A stretch of 64,000 bases of DNA, taken from NCBI GenBank assembly GCA_017452505.1, contig JAFTMI010000029.1:62001-126000 (forward strand), written 5' to 3'. The notes under the pieces are model-generated. The model saw only the letters and a list, made by a program, of their open reading frames with translations. It had not been told where the DNA came from and searched no databases. Shown in pieces: positions 17,952 to 28,460 of the stretch. This stretch comes from Oscillospiraceae bacterium. Its GTDB lineage: Bacteria; Bacillota; Clostridia; Oscillospirales; Oscillospiraceae. The number at the start of each line of letters is the position of its first letter. The stretch's first letter is position 1. Position numbers and translations under genes: made by a program.

Positions 17952-18713
17952 TTACTTATCCGCAATGATAAGGCGCTTCATTGCTTCAATGCCTACACGG
18001 ATTGCTGCGCTGGTATCCTCTGTCATCGGCATTTCAAGACCGGCTTTTTCCCGCTCCTGGTTCCAAACTGCGTGGAAACAACTGCCGCAGCGTACGCCTA
18101 AGGCCGCTGCCACAACAAACAAAGCCGCTGATTCCATTTCGCTGGCTTTGACACCAAGACGTTTCCAGCTTTCCCACTTTTGTAAAAGCTCATAGGATAC
18201 TGGACTTTTCTCCGGGCTGTGCTGGCCGTAGAAGGAGTCCTTGCATTGCACCACACCCACATGGGTACGATAGCCAAGCTCCTCCCCTGCAGCTTTTAGT
18301 GCTGCTGTAACATCAAAGTCGGGGACGGCAGGAAATTCAATGGGTGCATATTCCATGGATGTATGCTCATAGCGGATAGCGCCGTTAGCAACAATTATAT
18401 CACCGGGTAGCACATCCAAGGCAATGCCACCGCAGGTACCAATGCGGATAAAAGTATCCGCACCGATGGCTGCAAGCTCCTCCATAGCGATTGAGGCAGA
18501 CGGCCCACCGATACCGGTAGAGCAGACGCTCACCTTTTCACCCAGCAATGTACCTGTGTAGATGTTATATTCTCTGTTCATGCCGATATGGACAGGGTTA
18601 TCAAAATGCGCAGCAATCGCCTCACATCTGCCGGGATCACCGGGCAGAAAACAGTACTTACCCACATCGCCCTCTCTGCAGTGGATGTGGTACTGCATAC
18701 CAATATCTTGCAT
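17952..18713 (-). CDS. udp: Uridine phosphorylase
   Basis: Splits uridine and phosphate into uracil and ribose-1-phosphate for pyrimidine salvage (253 aa). NP-I family motifs are [25 protein letters not shown] (family signature), IGTCGG for phosphate, [12 protein letters not shown] and [12 protein letters not shown] for the nucleoside. The KDSFYGQ segment favours uridine over purine nucleosides. It lies 11 bases after polC and is probably its co-transcribed last gene, an unusual partner for a replicase. Confidence 0.85.
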   Translation of the reverse strand: MQDIGMQYHIHCREGDVGKYCFLPGDPGRCEAIAAHFDNPVHIGMNREYNIYTGTLLGEKVSVCSTGIGGPSASIAMEELAAIGADTFIRIGTCGGIALDVLPGDIIVANGAIRYEHTSMEYAPIEFPAVPDFDVTAALKAAGEELGYRTHVGVVQCKDSFYGQHSPEKSPVSYELLQKWESWKRLGVKASEMESAALFVVAAALGVRCGSCFHAVWNQEREKAGLEMPMTEDTSAAIRVGIEAMKRLIIADK

Positions 18714-18724
18714 AAGAAACCTCC

Positions 18725-21700
18725 TTAAAACAGGCTCATCTGATTAGTTTCCGGTAATTCGCCGAAAGCGCCTGCCTCTTTCAGCATCTGTAAGTGGGTC
18801 TTGGACACCTTGGGGCAAGCAGCAGCGACCTCTTCAATAGAAATAAAGGTCTTGCCCTCACGTCCGTGCATCAAATCCCAGGCTGCTGTTTCGCCCAAGC
18901 CGGAAACAGCAACAAAGGGCGGCAAAATCTTGCCGTCTTCAATAAGGAATTTTGTTGCGTGACTCTTATAAAGGCTGATTGGCGCAAACTCAAAGCCACG
19001 CAGGTAGAACTCATAGACAACTTCCAGGGTTGTCAACAGATCCTCGTCCTTGGCTGTGGCATCCTCGTTGGACTCGATGGCCTTGATATTGGCCACAACA
19101 TTGTCCATACCGCCGGTCATCAAAACGGCATCAAATCCGCCCTTTTGGCTGCGGCGATAGAAATAAGCAGAATAGAACGCCAACGGGTGATTGACCTTAA
19201 ACCAAGCGATGCGGAAAGCCATCATAACGTAAGCCACCGCATGGGCCTTGGGGAACAAGTACTTAATTTTTTTACAGGAAGTAATGTACCAATCCGGAAC
19301 GCCCGCTTGAATCATTTCCTCCTCTGCACCATCGGGCAGACCTCTGCCCTTACGCACAGATTCCATGATCTTGAACGCCCGCTTTTCGGGAAGTCCGCAG
19401 GAGATCAGATAGATCATGATATCGTCTCGACAGCCGATGGTCTGATCCACCCGGGCTGTGCCGGACACGATCAAATCCTTGGCGTTGCCTAACCACACAT
19501 CTGTGCCGTGAGTATAACCGGAAATACGCACTAAAAAGTCAAACTTTTCCGGCTTGGTGTCCAGCAAAACGCCTCTTGTGAATCGAGTATTGAACTCAGG
19601 AACTGCTACAGCACCGGTTGGTCCGAGGATTTTATCATCCTCATAGCCCAGCACCTTGGAAGATGTAAAGATAGACATAGTATCCTTATCGTCCAAAGGA
19701 ATGGTCTTGGCATCCACACCGGTCATATCCTCCATCATCCGGATCATGGTGGGGTCATCATGACCCAGCATATCCAGCTTCAGCAGGTTTTCTTCCATTG
19801 AATGGTATTCAAAATGGGTGGTAATTTGGTCGGAGTTCGGGTCATCAGCCGGATGCTGGACAGGACAAAAGTCCCAAATTTCATTCTCTTGGGGAATAAC
19901 CACTAAGCCGCCCGGGTGCTGACCGGTAGTACGGCGCACACCAACACATCCAGCTGCCAGGCGATTGATTTCCGCCGCAGATGCTGATTTTCCCCGTTCA
20001 GAGAGATATTTTTTCACATAGCCGTAAGCGGTCTTCTCAGCCACGGTACCCACAGTGCCTGCCCGGAAAACATGGGATTTTCCAAACATTTCTGTGCAAT
20101 ACGCATGGGCATTTGCCTGGTATTCGCCGGAGAAGTTCAGGTCAATATCCGGCACTTTATCACCGCCGAAGCCTAAGAATGTTTCAAAGGGAATGTTAAA
20201 GCCTTCCTTTGCGTAAGGCGTTCCACACTTGGGACAAACCGCGTCCGGCAAGTCAGCGCCACATTCATAGCCTTCCGGCACATCAAAGGTGGTGTACTTG
20301 CACTCCGGGTTGGGACAACGGTAATGGGGCGGGAAAGAGTTAACCTCAGTGATACCGGACATATATGCCACAATGGAAGAACCGACAGAACCACGGGAAC
20401 CCACCAGGTAGCCGTTCTCCAGAGAGTTCTGCACCAACCGCTGAGCGGACATATAAATCACATCGTAATGGCATGTAATAATGTCATTCAGCTCGGTGTC
20501 GATACGCTTGCGAATCAGTTCCGGGGGATTCTCACCATAAAGACGATGCATCTTGCCGTAAACAAGATCCTTCAAATCTTCAACTGAGTTTTCAATCTTG
20601 GGCGCAAACAGGTTATGAGGCACAGGTCGCACCACATCGCACATATCCGCAATCAAATTGGGATTGGTAACGACCACCTCGTAGGCTTTTTTCTCACCAA
20701 GATAGGAGAATTCCTTAAGCATTTCGTCCGTGGTACGGAAATAAAGCGGATTGGGGCGGTCGCAATCCTCAAAGCCCTTGGTAGCCAAAAGGATATGGCG
20801 GAAGATCTCGTCCTCCGGATGCAGGAAGTGCACATCACCGGTAGCAACTACTGGTTTTCCCAATTCCTCGCCTAACCGTACGATTGTGCGGTTAAACTGG
20901 CGTAGTTCCTCTTCTTCCGTAACAGTTCCCTTTTCCAGCATAAACGCATTGTTGCTTAGTGGCTGGATCTCCAGGAAATCATAAAAGGATGCGATTCGCT
21001 TCAGTTCATCATCGCTCTTGCCATCCAACATAGCCTGGAACAATTCACCTGCTTCGCAGGCAGAGCCAATTATCAAGCCTTCCCGGTACTTCAGAATCTC
21101 CGATTTCGGCATACGGGGCTGACGCTTAAAATACTCAAGGTTGGAAAGGGATATGAGATGGTACAAATTCCGCAGGCCCATCTGATTTTTAGCAAACAGA
21201 ATAATATGGCGGGCATGGCGGTTTCCTACATTTCCGTGGGCGCGCAAGCCTTCCATTGCCGGATTCACCGCTTGGAGTGTATGGACATCCATCTCCTCCA
21301 ACTTTTCGAACAACTTAGCCGCAATCAAGCCGCAAGTGACAGCATCATCGGCAGCACGATGATGATTAAATTCCGGCAAATTCAGCGCATTTGCCACCAC
21401 ATCCAGCTTAAATTTACTCAAGTGAGGCAACAGGTTTTGAGCCATCACAAGGGTATCCGCAGATGTAAAGTTATAGGAATAACCAAGTTTCTCACAAGCG
21501 GTGCGGATAAATCCCGTATCAAAATCCGCATTATGGGCTACCAGTACCCTGTCACCGACAAATTTCAGGAATTTGGGGAACACTTCTTCCAGCTTGGGTG
21601 CTCCTACAAGCATGTCATCGGTAATACCGGTCAGGTCTATAGTATCCCTCTGCAAACGCATTTCCGGGTCAACAAAGGTTTGGAAACGGTCAATTTCCTG

Positions 21701-23029
21701 TCCGTTTTCCATCAAAACTGCGCCAATCTCGATAATGCGGTCATGCTTGGAAGAAAGGCCTGTGGTCTCCAGGTCAAAGGCAACATACTGCCCCGCAAAA
21801 TCCATATCCCGTGTTCCGTGAACAGCAATGCGATCGTCTACATCATTTACATAGTAGCCTTCACAACCATAAAGGATCTTGATAGGATCATCCGTGCCGG
21901 CAACCTTGGGCGCAAATTTAGGATTATCAACCACATGGAGCGCATCGGTAAAGGATTGGCAGCAACCGTGGTCCGTGATGGCAATCGCCTTGTGACCCCA
22001 GGCAGCAGCCTGTTTGATGGCTTCCTTTGTGTTGGTCAATGCATCCATGTTGGACATAATGGTATGCAGGTGAAGCTCCACACGCTTCTCCCCTTCAGCC
22101 AGATCCCGGCGTTTGTGCATTTCGCCGGGCATCATAGAAAAGGGCTTCAAAACCATTTCATTATCAAATTGATTGATCTGCAGGCGGCCCTGCACCTTCA
22201 GCACAGCACCCTCTTTCACATTCTCAAGAATAGGTTTTGCCTCACTGCTTTCCATAAAGCGGTTAATGCGGATCGAACCGGTATTGTCGGTCATATCGAA
22301 ATTAACGACCCAGGCATTGCGCTTTTTCAGTTCCTTATGCTCCACGCTGAACACGCGGCCTTCTACGATTACACTACCCATATCCAGATTCAGTTCCTGC
22401 ATCGGTGTTACTGTACCCTTAAAGGGTTTGCCGTAAAATGTAGAAGAATCTGCAGGCTTTTGTTCTTTTTTCTCAACAGCAGCTACTTTAGGCAGGTTCT
22501 GCATAAACTCGGTACGCATCTTCTCCATGGCTTCATAAAGAGCCTGTCCTTCCAACGCATGGCCTGCATGGATTTCAAACGCTACCTCGCAGCCAAACCG
22601 TTCCCGAAGTTGCCGTGATACCGAAGGCACAGCTTTCAGGAGGGTATCTTTGCCATTTGCTCGCAGTTGGATATGCATAGTGTTCTCTTGCCATTCCCAA
22701 GCTGCGCCGGCTAAACTACCCATATTCATGGAATCCTCTGCCACAAACAGCGCAATCAGATCTTCGTTACGGATATTATGCAATTGCTCTGCCGGATGGG
22801 TAGCCACGATCACCACGTGGGAAAGACCGTATAGTTCCGCAATATCCCGCTCAGCCTGCTGCAAAAACGCAGTAGGTATGTAGTCTGCAGAATGGACTGC
22901 AACGGATACGGTCCTGGTTTCCGGGTCTACATCCGCAGCGACAACGGCCGCCTGAGAAAGAGCCTCTTGCAGCACTTCAGGCGGCGCATAGTCCGGGAAC
23001 ATATTTAGAAAATATACCTGTTCTGTCAT
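18725..23029 (-). CDS. polC: DNA polymerase III alpha subunit, PolC type
   Basis: The main leading-strand replicase of low-GC Gram-positives (1434 aa). Order of domains: N-terminal region; OB fold ([14 protein letters not shown]); PHP part ([18 protein letters not shown]); DnaQ-like 3'-5' exonuclease inserted in PHP ([19 protein letters not shown], from about residue 415); rest of PHP; zinc site (CPNPEC and CPKCG); catalytic palm with [15 protein letters not shown]; helix-hairpin-helix C-terminus ending in the clamp-like motif NQMSLF. Complete. GAGGAAAAG precedes the ATG. It follows ispG by nine bases. Confidence 0.98.
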   Translation of the reverse strand: MTEQVYFLNMFPDYAPPEVLQEALSQAAVVAADVDPETRTVSVAVHSADYIPTAFLQQAERDIAELYGLSHVVIVATHPAEQLHNIRNEDLIALFVAEDSMNMGSLAGAAWEWQENTMHIQLRANGKDTLLKAVPSVSRQLRERFGCEVAFEIHAGHALEGQALYEAMEKMRTEFMQNLPKVAAVEKKEQKPADSSTFYGKPFKGTVTPMQELNLDMGSVIVEGRVFSVEHKELKKRNAWVVNFDMTDNTGSIRINRFMESSEAKPILENVKEGAVLKVQGRLQINQFDNEMVLKPFSMMPGEMHKRRDLAEGEKRVELHLHTIMSNMDALTNTKEAIKQAAAWGHKAIAITDHGCCQSFTDALHVVDNPKFAPKVAGTDDPIKILYGCEGYYVNDVDDRIAVHGTRDMDFAGQYVAFDLETTGLSSKHDRIIEIGAVLMENGQEIDRFQTFVDPEMRLQRDTIDLTGITDDMLVGAPKLEEVFPKFLKFVGDRVLVAHNADFDTGFIRTACEKLGYSYNFTSADTLVMAQNLLPHLSKFKLDVVANALNLPEFNHHRAADDAVTCGLIAAKLFEKLEEMDVHTLQAVNPAMEGLRAHGNVGNRHARHIILFAKNQMGLRNLYHLISLSNLEYFKRQPRMPKSEILKYREGLIIGSACEAGELFQAMLDGKSDDELKRIASFYDFLEIQPLSNNAFMLEKGTVTEEEELRQFNRTIVRLGEELGKPVVATGDVHFLHPEDEIFRHILLATKGFEDCDRPNPLYFRTTDEMLKEFSYLGEKKAYEVVVTNPNLIADMCDVVRPVPHNLFAPKIENSVEDLKDLVYGKMHRLYGENPPELIRKRIDTELNDIITCHYDVIYMSAQRLVQNSLENGYLVGSRGSVGSSIVAYMSGITEVNSFPPHYRCPNPECKYTTFDVPEGYECGADLPDAVCPKCGTPYAKEGFNIPFETFLGFGGDKVPDIDLNFSGEYQANAHAYCTEMFGKSHVFRAGTVGTVAEKTAYGYVKKYLSERGKSASAAEINRLAAGCVGVRRTTGQHPGGLVVIPQENEIWDFCPVQHPADDPNSDQITTHFEYHSMEENLLKLDMLGHDDPTMIRMMEDMTGVDAKTIPLDDKDTMSIFTSSKVLGYEDDKILGPTGAVAVPEFNTRFTRGVLLDTKPEKFDFLVRISGYTHGTDVWLGNAKDLIVSGTARVDQTIGCRDDIMIYLISCGLPEKRAFKIMESVRKGRGLPDGAEEEMIQAGVPDWYITSCKKIKYLFPKAHAVAYVMMAFRIAWFKVNHPLAFYSAYFYRRSQKGGFDAVLMTGGMDNVVANIKAIESNEDATAKDEDLLTTLEVVYEFYLRGFEFAPISLYKSHATKFLIEDGKILPPFVAVSGLGETAAWDLMHGREGKTFISIEEVAAACPKVSKTHLQMLKEAGAFGELPETNQMSLF

Positions 23030-23038
23030 CTTTTCCTC

Positions 23039-24076
23039 TTATAACAATTCTATTCGCTTCAGTAACTCCGGCAAAAGCTGGTCATAGGGCAGTTTGCAGA
23101 TCTGTTGCCCTTTTTCAAACAGCATACCGCAGCCGTCGCCGCCGGCAATGCCGATATCTGCTTCCCGCGCCTCGCCGGGGCCATTTACAATGCAGCCCAT
23201 AACCGCAACGGTAATGGGTTTTTCGCAATTCTTCAGTGCCTCATCCACCTGGTTGACCAAACCGATCAGATCAATTTGCGTTCTGCCGCAGGTGGGGCAG
23301 GAAATGATATTAACGCCTTCCTCGCGAAGACCGGCAGCCTTTAGAATATCCTTCGCTGCATAGACCTCTTCAACTGGGTCATCCGTTAGGCTTACACGGA
23401 TTGTATCACCGATTCCGTCCAATAAAAGCGCACCAATACCCATAGCGGACTTCATAAGGCCCATTCGCACAGGACCGGTCTCTGTGACACCGATATGAAT
23501 GGGATAGTCGCATTTGCTGCGGAACAGCCGAGCTGCAGCCACCATAGTCGGCACATTGGATGACTTCATAGAAACGCAGGTATCATAAAACCCATATTTT
23601 TCCAGCAGTTCCAAGTGCTGAAATGCACTCTCAACCAGTGCTTCTGCTGTAGGGTGGCCATACTTTTCCAGCAATTTCTTATCCAGGCTGCCACCATTGA
23701 CACCAATACGGATGGGAATATTCCGTTCTTTACAAGCAGCAACCACAGCCTGGACACGGTCCTCTCCACCGATATTGCCGGGGTTAATGCGGATCTTGGA
23801 CGCGCCGCCCTCAGCCGCCAAAAGCGCCAACTTGTAGTCAAAATGAATATCGGCTACCAGTGGCAGCGGAGAAGCCTTGCAAATTTCACCAAAGCTCTTG
23901 GCCGCCTCCTGGTTGGGAACAGCCAAACGGGCGATCTGACAGCCAGCCGCAGCCAGCTTGCGGAGTTGTGACAGAGAACCCTCCACATCGGTGGTTTTGG
24001 TATTGAGCATGGACTGAATTGCTACAGGGGCGCCGCCGCCAATGGGAACACCGCCAACATGGATTTGTCTTGTCAT
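23039..24076 (-). CDS. ispG: 4-hydroxy-3-methylbut-2-enyl diphosphate synthase
   Basis: The penultimate step of the MEP isoprenoid pathway, a [4Fe-4S] reductase (345 aa, the short bacterial form). Cluster cysteines are in ISCPTCGRTQ and AVMGCIVNGPGEA; the TIM barrel begins VPIGGGAPVAIQSM. In this operon it takes the place proS holds in Bacillus and joins dxr, another MEP gene. GAGGTGATA lies before the ATG. Confidence 0.96.
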   Translation of the reverse strand: MTRQIHVGGVPIGGGAPVAIQSMLNTKTTDVEGSLSQLRKLAAAGCQIARLAVPNQEAAKSFGEICKASPLPLVADIHFDYKLALLAAEGGASKIRINPGNIGGEDRVQAVVAACKERNIPIRIGVNGGSLDKKLLEKYGHPTAEALVESAFQHLELLEKYGFYDTCVSMKSSNVPTMVAAARLFRSKCDYPIHIGVTETGPVRMGLMKSAMGIGALLLDGIGDTIRVSLTDDPVEEVYAAKDILKAAGLREEGVNIISCPTCGRTQIDLIGLVNQVDEALKNCEKPITVAVMGCIVNGPGEAREADIGIAGGDGCGMLFEKGQQICKLPYDQLLPELLKRIELL

Positions 24077-24080
24077 AGTA

Positions 24081-25133
24081 TCACCTCTTAAAAATCACAA
24101 AAATATCCTTAAATAGAATTACTGCCATCAAAGCCAAAAGCAAAACCATACCGATTCCGTGGATATAGCCCTCATATTTTGCATCTAACTTCTTCCGGGT
24201 GATCTTTTCAATTGCGCAGGTCAAAAGTAAGCCCAAAACGCGACCACCGTCCAAGGCAGGAATGGGCAGCATATTCATCATCGCTAAGTTGATGGCGATC
24301 ATACTGCCAAAGCTGAGGCTTGTCAGAATTTGCGCACGAACAGTGTCAACACTTTCCACCGTTTCGGACATCATTTGCACGATTCCTACGGGACCTGCCA
24401 TATCCTTAACGCCAGCCTGACCGGTAAAGAGCATCTTCAGGCTGAGGATTACGGATTTGATCTGATAACGGGTCTCAGGCCAAATTTGCCGCAATACCGA
24501 ATGAAAAGTTGTCTTTTCCCGGCCAAAGGTCAAGCCGAAACGAACGCCTTCTCCGTCACCAAAATCCTTACGGACAAACGGAACATCCTCCAACTTGAGT
24601 TTCTGGCCATTTCTCTCAACAGTTACATCATAATTTCCGTCTTTCAGAAAGTGTGTCTCCAAAGCAAAGTCAGCATAAATATCAGTCTTTGTACCGTTCA
24701 AGGAAAGAATTCTGTCACCTGTTTGCAAGCCGCCCACTACCGCAACAGAGCTGTTCGACTCCACATTCACCAGTTTGGTATCCGTATAGCCCTTGCTGCA
24801 GGAAAGTACAATCGCAATTAAAACAACACCTGTAACAAAGTTCATAAAAGAACCGGCAACCAAAATGATCAGCCGTTTCCACCAGTCCGCTTTCTGGAAA
24901 GAATGGGGATCATCGGTATCTTCATTCTCACCTTCCATGGCGCAGTAACCACCAATGGGAATACACCGAATGGCATACAGGGTGTCCCCTACTTGTTTTT
25001 TGAAGATAGCAGGACCCATAAACATAGAAAACTCATTCACCCGGACTTTTGAAAGCTTTGCAGCTACAAAATGGCCCAACTCGTGAATAAATATTAAGAA
25101 ACTAAATAGTAAAATCGCAAAAACAATGGTCAT
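24081..25133 (-). CDS. rseP: Site-2 protease RseP/RasP
   Basis: A membrane-embedded M50 zinc protease for regulated intramembrane proteolysis of anti-sigma factors and signal peptides (350 aa). Zinc motif FIHELGHFVAA in the first membrane helix; PDZ domain about residues 120-195 (VVGGLQTGDRILSLNG); third zinc ligand in MNMLPIPALDGGRV. Three to four membrane spans. Located between dxr and ispG as in related operons. Confidence 0.95.
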   Translation of the reverse strand: MTIVFAILLFSFLIFIHELGHFVAAKLSKVRVNEFSMFMGPAIFKKQVGDTLYAIRCIPIGGYCAMEGENEDTDDPHSFQKADWWKRLIILVAGSFMNFVTGVVLIAIVLSCSKGYTDTKLVNVESNSSVAVVGGLQTGDRILSLNGTKTDIYADFALETHFLKDGNYDVTVERNGQKLKLEDVPFVRKDFGDGEGVRFGLTFGREKTTFHSVLRQIWPETRYQIKSVILSLKMLFTGQAGVKDMAGPVGIVQMMSETVESVDTVRAQILTSLSFGSMIAINLAMMNMLPIPALDGGRVLGLLLTCAIEKITRKKLDAKYEGYIHGIGMVLLLALMAVILFKDIFVIFKR

Positions 25134-25145
25134 AAATATCCTCGC

Positions 25146-26297
25146 TTATTGTTTGGCTTCCCGGCGAACTGCCTCTCTTGCCACTCGATCCGCCTCTAAT
25201 ATCTGTTCCAGAGTAGGATTTGCAATAAAGGCAACCGCATTCACCGCTTTGGATACCAAATCATAAATATCATAAAAACCGATCTTATCGGCTAAATACA
25301 GAGCCACAGCTTCCTCGTTGGCGCCGTTCATTGCCGGGCAGGCAGTTCCACCAAGCTTTGCGCACTGTCTTGCCAGCGCCAAACAAGGAAACGCTTCCAT
25401 ATCCGGTGCTGCAAAGGTAAGACTGCCGCAGGTCAGCAGATCCAGCGCCTCCACAGGACATTCCTTACGCTCCGGATAAGTCATAGCCAACTGAATTGGC
25501 AGGCGCATATCGGGGCTTCCCATTTGTGCCATCACAGCGCCGTCCGTAAACTCAACCATAGAATGCACAATACTCTGCCGGTGGATCACCACATCCACCT
25601 TCTCCAATGGCAGGTCATATAAACGCATAGCCTCGATCACTTCCAGGCCCTTGTTCATCAGTGTAGCGCAATCGATGGTAATTTTCGGACCCATCTTCCA
25701 GTTGGGATGCCGCAGAGCATCCGCTTTGGTCACAGAACGCAGCTGCTCCTTATCCATTCCGTAGAATGGACCTCCGGAGCAGGTCAAGATAATGCGCTTG
25801 ATTTCCGCTTTGCTGTGACTGCCCATCAAACACTGATAGATTGCAGAATGCTCGGAGTCAACAGGAATAATTTCAGTACCGCAGCGCTTTGCCTCTGCCA
25901 TCACCAATTCACCGGCGCAGACCAAGGTCTCCTTATTGGCAAGACCAATGCGTTTACCTGCGCGAATGGCAGCAAGGGTGGGCTTCAAACCAACCATACC
26001 AACAACTGCAGTAATCACACAGTCCGCTTGTGGGATGGTAGCAGCCTCAATAAGGCCCTCCTCACCCCAGACAATACGGATAGGCAGGTCGGAAATTTCC
26101 TTCTGCAGTTCAGTCGCTGCGGCCTCCGTTGCCATTACGGCCAGTGCAGGACGGTACTTCCGGCACTGCTGTGCCATGCGCCCCACACTGGTACCGGCAG
26201 TAAGGGCCGCAACCGGAATATTCAGATTATCAACAATATCCAAAGTCTGCCGGCCAATGGAACCGGTTGAACCAAGGATGCTAATGCACTGCATCAT
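25146..26297 (-). CDS. dxr: 1-deoxy-D-xylulose 5-phosphate reductoisomerase
   Basis: First committed step of the MEP pathway, NADPH-dependent (383 aa). NADPH-binding ILGSTGSIGRQTLDI; metal and substrate residues in ANKETLVCAGE, PVDSEHSAI and CSGGPF; HPNWKMGPKITIDCATLMNKGLE is the highly conserved stretch. GGTGAAAT lies before an ATGATG pair; either ATG may start. Two bases separate it from cdsA. Confidence 0.97.
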   Translation of the reverse strand: MMQCISILGSTGSIGRQTLDIVDNLNIPVAALTAGTSVGRMAQQCRKYRPALAVMATEAAATELQKEISDLPIRIVWGEEGLIEAATIPQADCVITAVVGMVGLKPTLAAIRAGKRIGLANKETLVCAGELVMAEAKRCGTEIIPVDSEHSAIYQCLMGSHSKAEIKRIILTCSGGPFYGMDKEQLRSVTKADALRHPNWKMGPKITIDCATLMNKGLEVIEAMRLYDLPLEKVDVVIHRQSIVHSMVEFTDGAVMAQMGSPDMRLPIQLAMTYPERKECPVEALDLLTCGSLTFAAPDMEAFPCLALARQCAKLGGTACPAMNGANEEAVALYLADKIGFYDIYDLVSKAVNAVAFIANPTLEQILEADRVAREAVRREAKQ

Positions 26298-26299
26298 TT

Positions 26300-27115
26300 T
26301 TATTTCACCACCAACGGTATAGTCAAAAGCAACAGCTCCACAAGGGGTGCAACCACGACCATAGAATCAAATCGGTCAAAAATTCCACCGTGTCCGGGGA
26401 TCAAATTGCCATAGTCCTTAATGCCGGTATGGCGCTTGATAACAGAGAAACACAAATCTCCAAACACAGCGCCCAGAGAACCCAGAATTCCATAAACAGG
26501 CACATAGATCCAATTCACTTGGAAATCAAAAGCACCTTTCAAAATCAAACAGTAGATGACCACACCGACAATCGCAGTAACCACGCCGCCAACCAAACCC
26601 TCCACGGTCTTTTTGGGACTGATTACCGGAGCCATTTTATGCTTTCCAAAGAAACGACCAGCAAAATACGCACCGGTATCCGACAGAAATGCAACAACAA
26701 ACGGTAACAAGATAAGATGTCTGCCTGTTTCCTGGCTATGAATCCGAACCACAGCGCTCAACAAATAAGGCAAAATGATACCCGCAACAAAAGTATATGC
26801 CAAGTCTTCAAAGCGGAGTTGATCGTGATTTTTCAAAAGCTCACCAAACAAGATGGCAAAAAAAGCCAATGCACCCAGTAAAATTGCGGGATATGCTGTC
26901 ACGGTGCTACCCCAAAGGGATACATAGAGTGCCATAATAATAGCATACCAAACCAAGCGATTTTGTTTCACCAAACCGGTATTGTGGAGCAGCTCATAGG
27001 CACCAATGGCAGCCATCAAACCAAAGAGAATCGCTGTGCAGATCTTAGGCAGAAACAAAACAATCGCCAGCAAGAAAGGCAGCAAGGAAACCGCTGCAAT
27101 GATTCGTGTTTTCAA
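26300..27115 (-). CDS. cdsA: Phosphatidate cytidylyltransferase
   Basis: Makes CDP-diacylglycerol for phospholipid synthesis (271 aa, about eight membrane helices). The C-terminal family signature is present: SVIKRHTGIKDYGNLIPGH followed by GGIFDRFDS. I place the start at TTG 27115: GGAGGTG lies ideally upstream, and the protein begins M-KTRIIAAVSLLPF as in relatives. The GTG at 27124 is part of the Shine-Dalgarno itself. The TTG lies one base after the uppS stop. Its product also feeds pgsA at 37257. Confidence 0.93.
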   Translation of the reverse strand: MKTRIIAAVSLLPFLLAIVLFLPKICTAILFGLMAAIGAYELLHNTGLVKQNRLVWYAIIMALYVSLWGSTVTAYPAILLGALAFFAILFGELLKNHDQLRFEDLAYTFVAGIILPYLLSAVVRIHSQETGRHLILLPFVVAFLSDTGAYFAGRFFGKHKMAPVISPKKTVEGLVGGVVTAIVGVVIYCLILKGAFDFQVNWIYVPVYGILGSLGAVFGDLCFSVIKRHTGIKDYGNLIPGHGGIFDRFDSMVVVAPLVELLLLTIPLVVK

Positions 27116-27116
27116 C

Positions 27117-27839
27117 TTACGCACCTCCAAAACGCCTGTTGCGGCGGTTATATTGGGAAATGGCCTCATCCAGATCCTCAGGACCAAAGTCGGGCCACAG
27201 TACATTCATAAACACATACTCAGAATAAGCAGACTGCCACAGCAGGAAATTGCTGGTACGCAGCTCACCGGAGGGTCGAATAATCAGCTCCGGATCCGGA
27301 ACATCCTTGGAATAGAGGTAACCACTCAGTTTATCCTCTGTTAGATCCTCCGGCTGTGCTTTTCCGTCTGCCACGTCTTGGGCAAACAGCCGGGCAGCCC
27401 GGACCAGCTCATCGCGGCCACCATAATTCAGGCAAAAATTTACCTGCACATCGTAATCGCCGGATTTGCTCTGTGCTTCCTCGCACAGCTTTTGCAGATT
27501 GGGGCTGAGGCGGGACAAATCACCAAAGAAGCAGAACCGGACACGATTTTTCTCCATATCCCGCAGAGCCTCTTTCAGATAATTGCCAAGCAGCCGCATA
27601 ATACCACTTACTTCATCAGCAGAGCGTTTCCAATTCTCTGTGGAAAACGCATAGACAGTCAAATATTCCACACCCAAGGTGCGGCAATAATTTGCAATTT
27701 TACGGAATGCCTCCGCACCGGCTGCATGGCCGGCTGTACGGGGCAACCCCCGGTTTTTAGCCCAGCGTCCGTTGCCATCCATAATAATCGCAATATGTCG
27801 GGGCACGGGCTGTTTATTCTCATTCACAGAAGGTGTCAT
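27117..27839 (-). CDS. uppS: Undecaprenyl diphosphate synthase
   Basis: cis-Prenyltransferase that builds the C55 lipid carrier for cell-wall synthesis (240 aa). Signature HIAIIMDGNGRWAKNRGLPR holds the catalytic Asp; the conserved INFCLNYGGRDEL and the C-terminal PELIIRPSGELRTSNFLLWQ are present. ATG 27839 follows AAGGAGT. A strong hairpin without a T run lies in the gap to frr. Confidence 0.97.
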   Translation of the reverse strand: MTPSVNENKQPVPRHIAIIMDGNGRWAKNRGLPRTAGHAAGAEAFRKIANYCRTLGVEYLTVYAFSTENWKRSADEVSGIMRLLGNYLKEALRDMEKNRVRFCFFGDLSRLSPNLQKLCEEAQSKSGDYDVQVNFCLNYGGRDELVRAARLFAQDVADGKAQPEDLTEDKLSGYLYSKDVPDPELIIRPSGELRTSNFLLWQSAYSEYVFMNVLWPDFGPEDLDEAISQYNRRNRRFGGA

Positions 27840-27866
27840 CACTGACTCCTTTCCAAAATAGTAGTG

Positions 27867-27888
27867 TTGGGGGCGCAAGCGCCCCCAA
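27867..27888. other. Intercistronic hairpin frr-uppS
   Basis: TTGGGGGCG pairs with CGCCCCCAA around a four-base loop, a very stable nine-pair stem. No T run follows on minus, so it is not a usual terminator. It may protect the upstream mRNA or block nucleases between frr and uppS. Confidence 0.65.
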
Positions 27889-27902
27889 TCCTTGCAAGGC
27901 AA

Positions 27903-28457
27903 TCAGATTGCCATCAGTTCCTTTTCCTTTGCAGCGGTGGCTTCGTCTACCTTCTTGGTAAACTTATCCAGCAGATCCTGCAGATCCTTTTCGGCCTTCT
28001 TCTGCTCGTCCTCGGTAATAGCAGAATCCTTCTTCAGCTTCTTCACATAGTCCATACCGTCACGGCGGATGTTACGCATGGCAACCTTAGCATCCTCGGC
28101 ATACTTTTTGACCTGCTTGGTCAGTTCCTTACGGCGCTCCTCAGTGAGCTGCGGGAAGATCAGGCGGATCACGCGGCCATCATTCTGAGGCGTGATGCCC
28201 AAGTCGCTCATCTGAATGGCCTTCTGGATCTCCTTCAGAAGCTGGGTATCCCAAGGCTGCACAACCAACGTACGGGCATCGGGAGAGGAGATGGTAGCCA
28301 CACCGTTAAGGGCAGTCTCCTGTCCATAATATTCCACAGTAATGCGATCAAGAACCTTGGGGTTGGCACGGCCTGCCCGAACTGCATCAAACTCTTCTGC
28401 CAGGTGTACCAGGGTCTTGTCCATCTTCTTGGTGAATTCAGTAAAATCTACGCTCAT
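27903..28457 (-). CDS. frr: Ribosome recycling factor
   Basis: Splits post-termination ribosomes with EF-G (184 aa). The long helical domain contains LVHLAEEFDAVRAGRANPKVLD and RVIRLIFPQLTEERRKEL; the small domain has TISSPDARTLVVQPWD. Three bases after pyrH. Confidence 0.98.
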   Translation of the reverse strand: MSVDFTEFTKKMDKTLVHLAEEFDAVRAGRANPKVLDRITVEYYGQETALNGVATISSPDARTLVVQPWDTQLLKEIQKAIQMSDLGITPQNDGRVIRLIFPQLTEERRKELTKQVKKYAEDAKVAMRNIRRDGMDYVKKLKKDSAITEDEQKKAEKDLQDLLDKFTKKVDEATAAKEKELMAI

Positions 28458-28460
28458 TAT

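Noticed and set aside
21158..22618. A 486-codon open frame on the plus strand
   Set aside because: Antisense to polC; no motif and no start signals.
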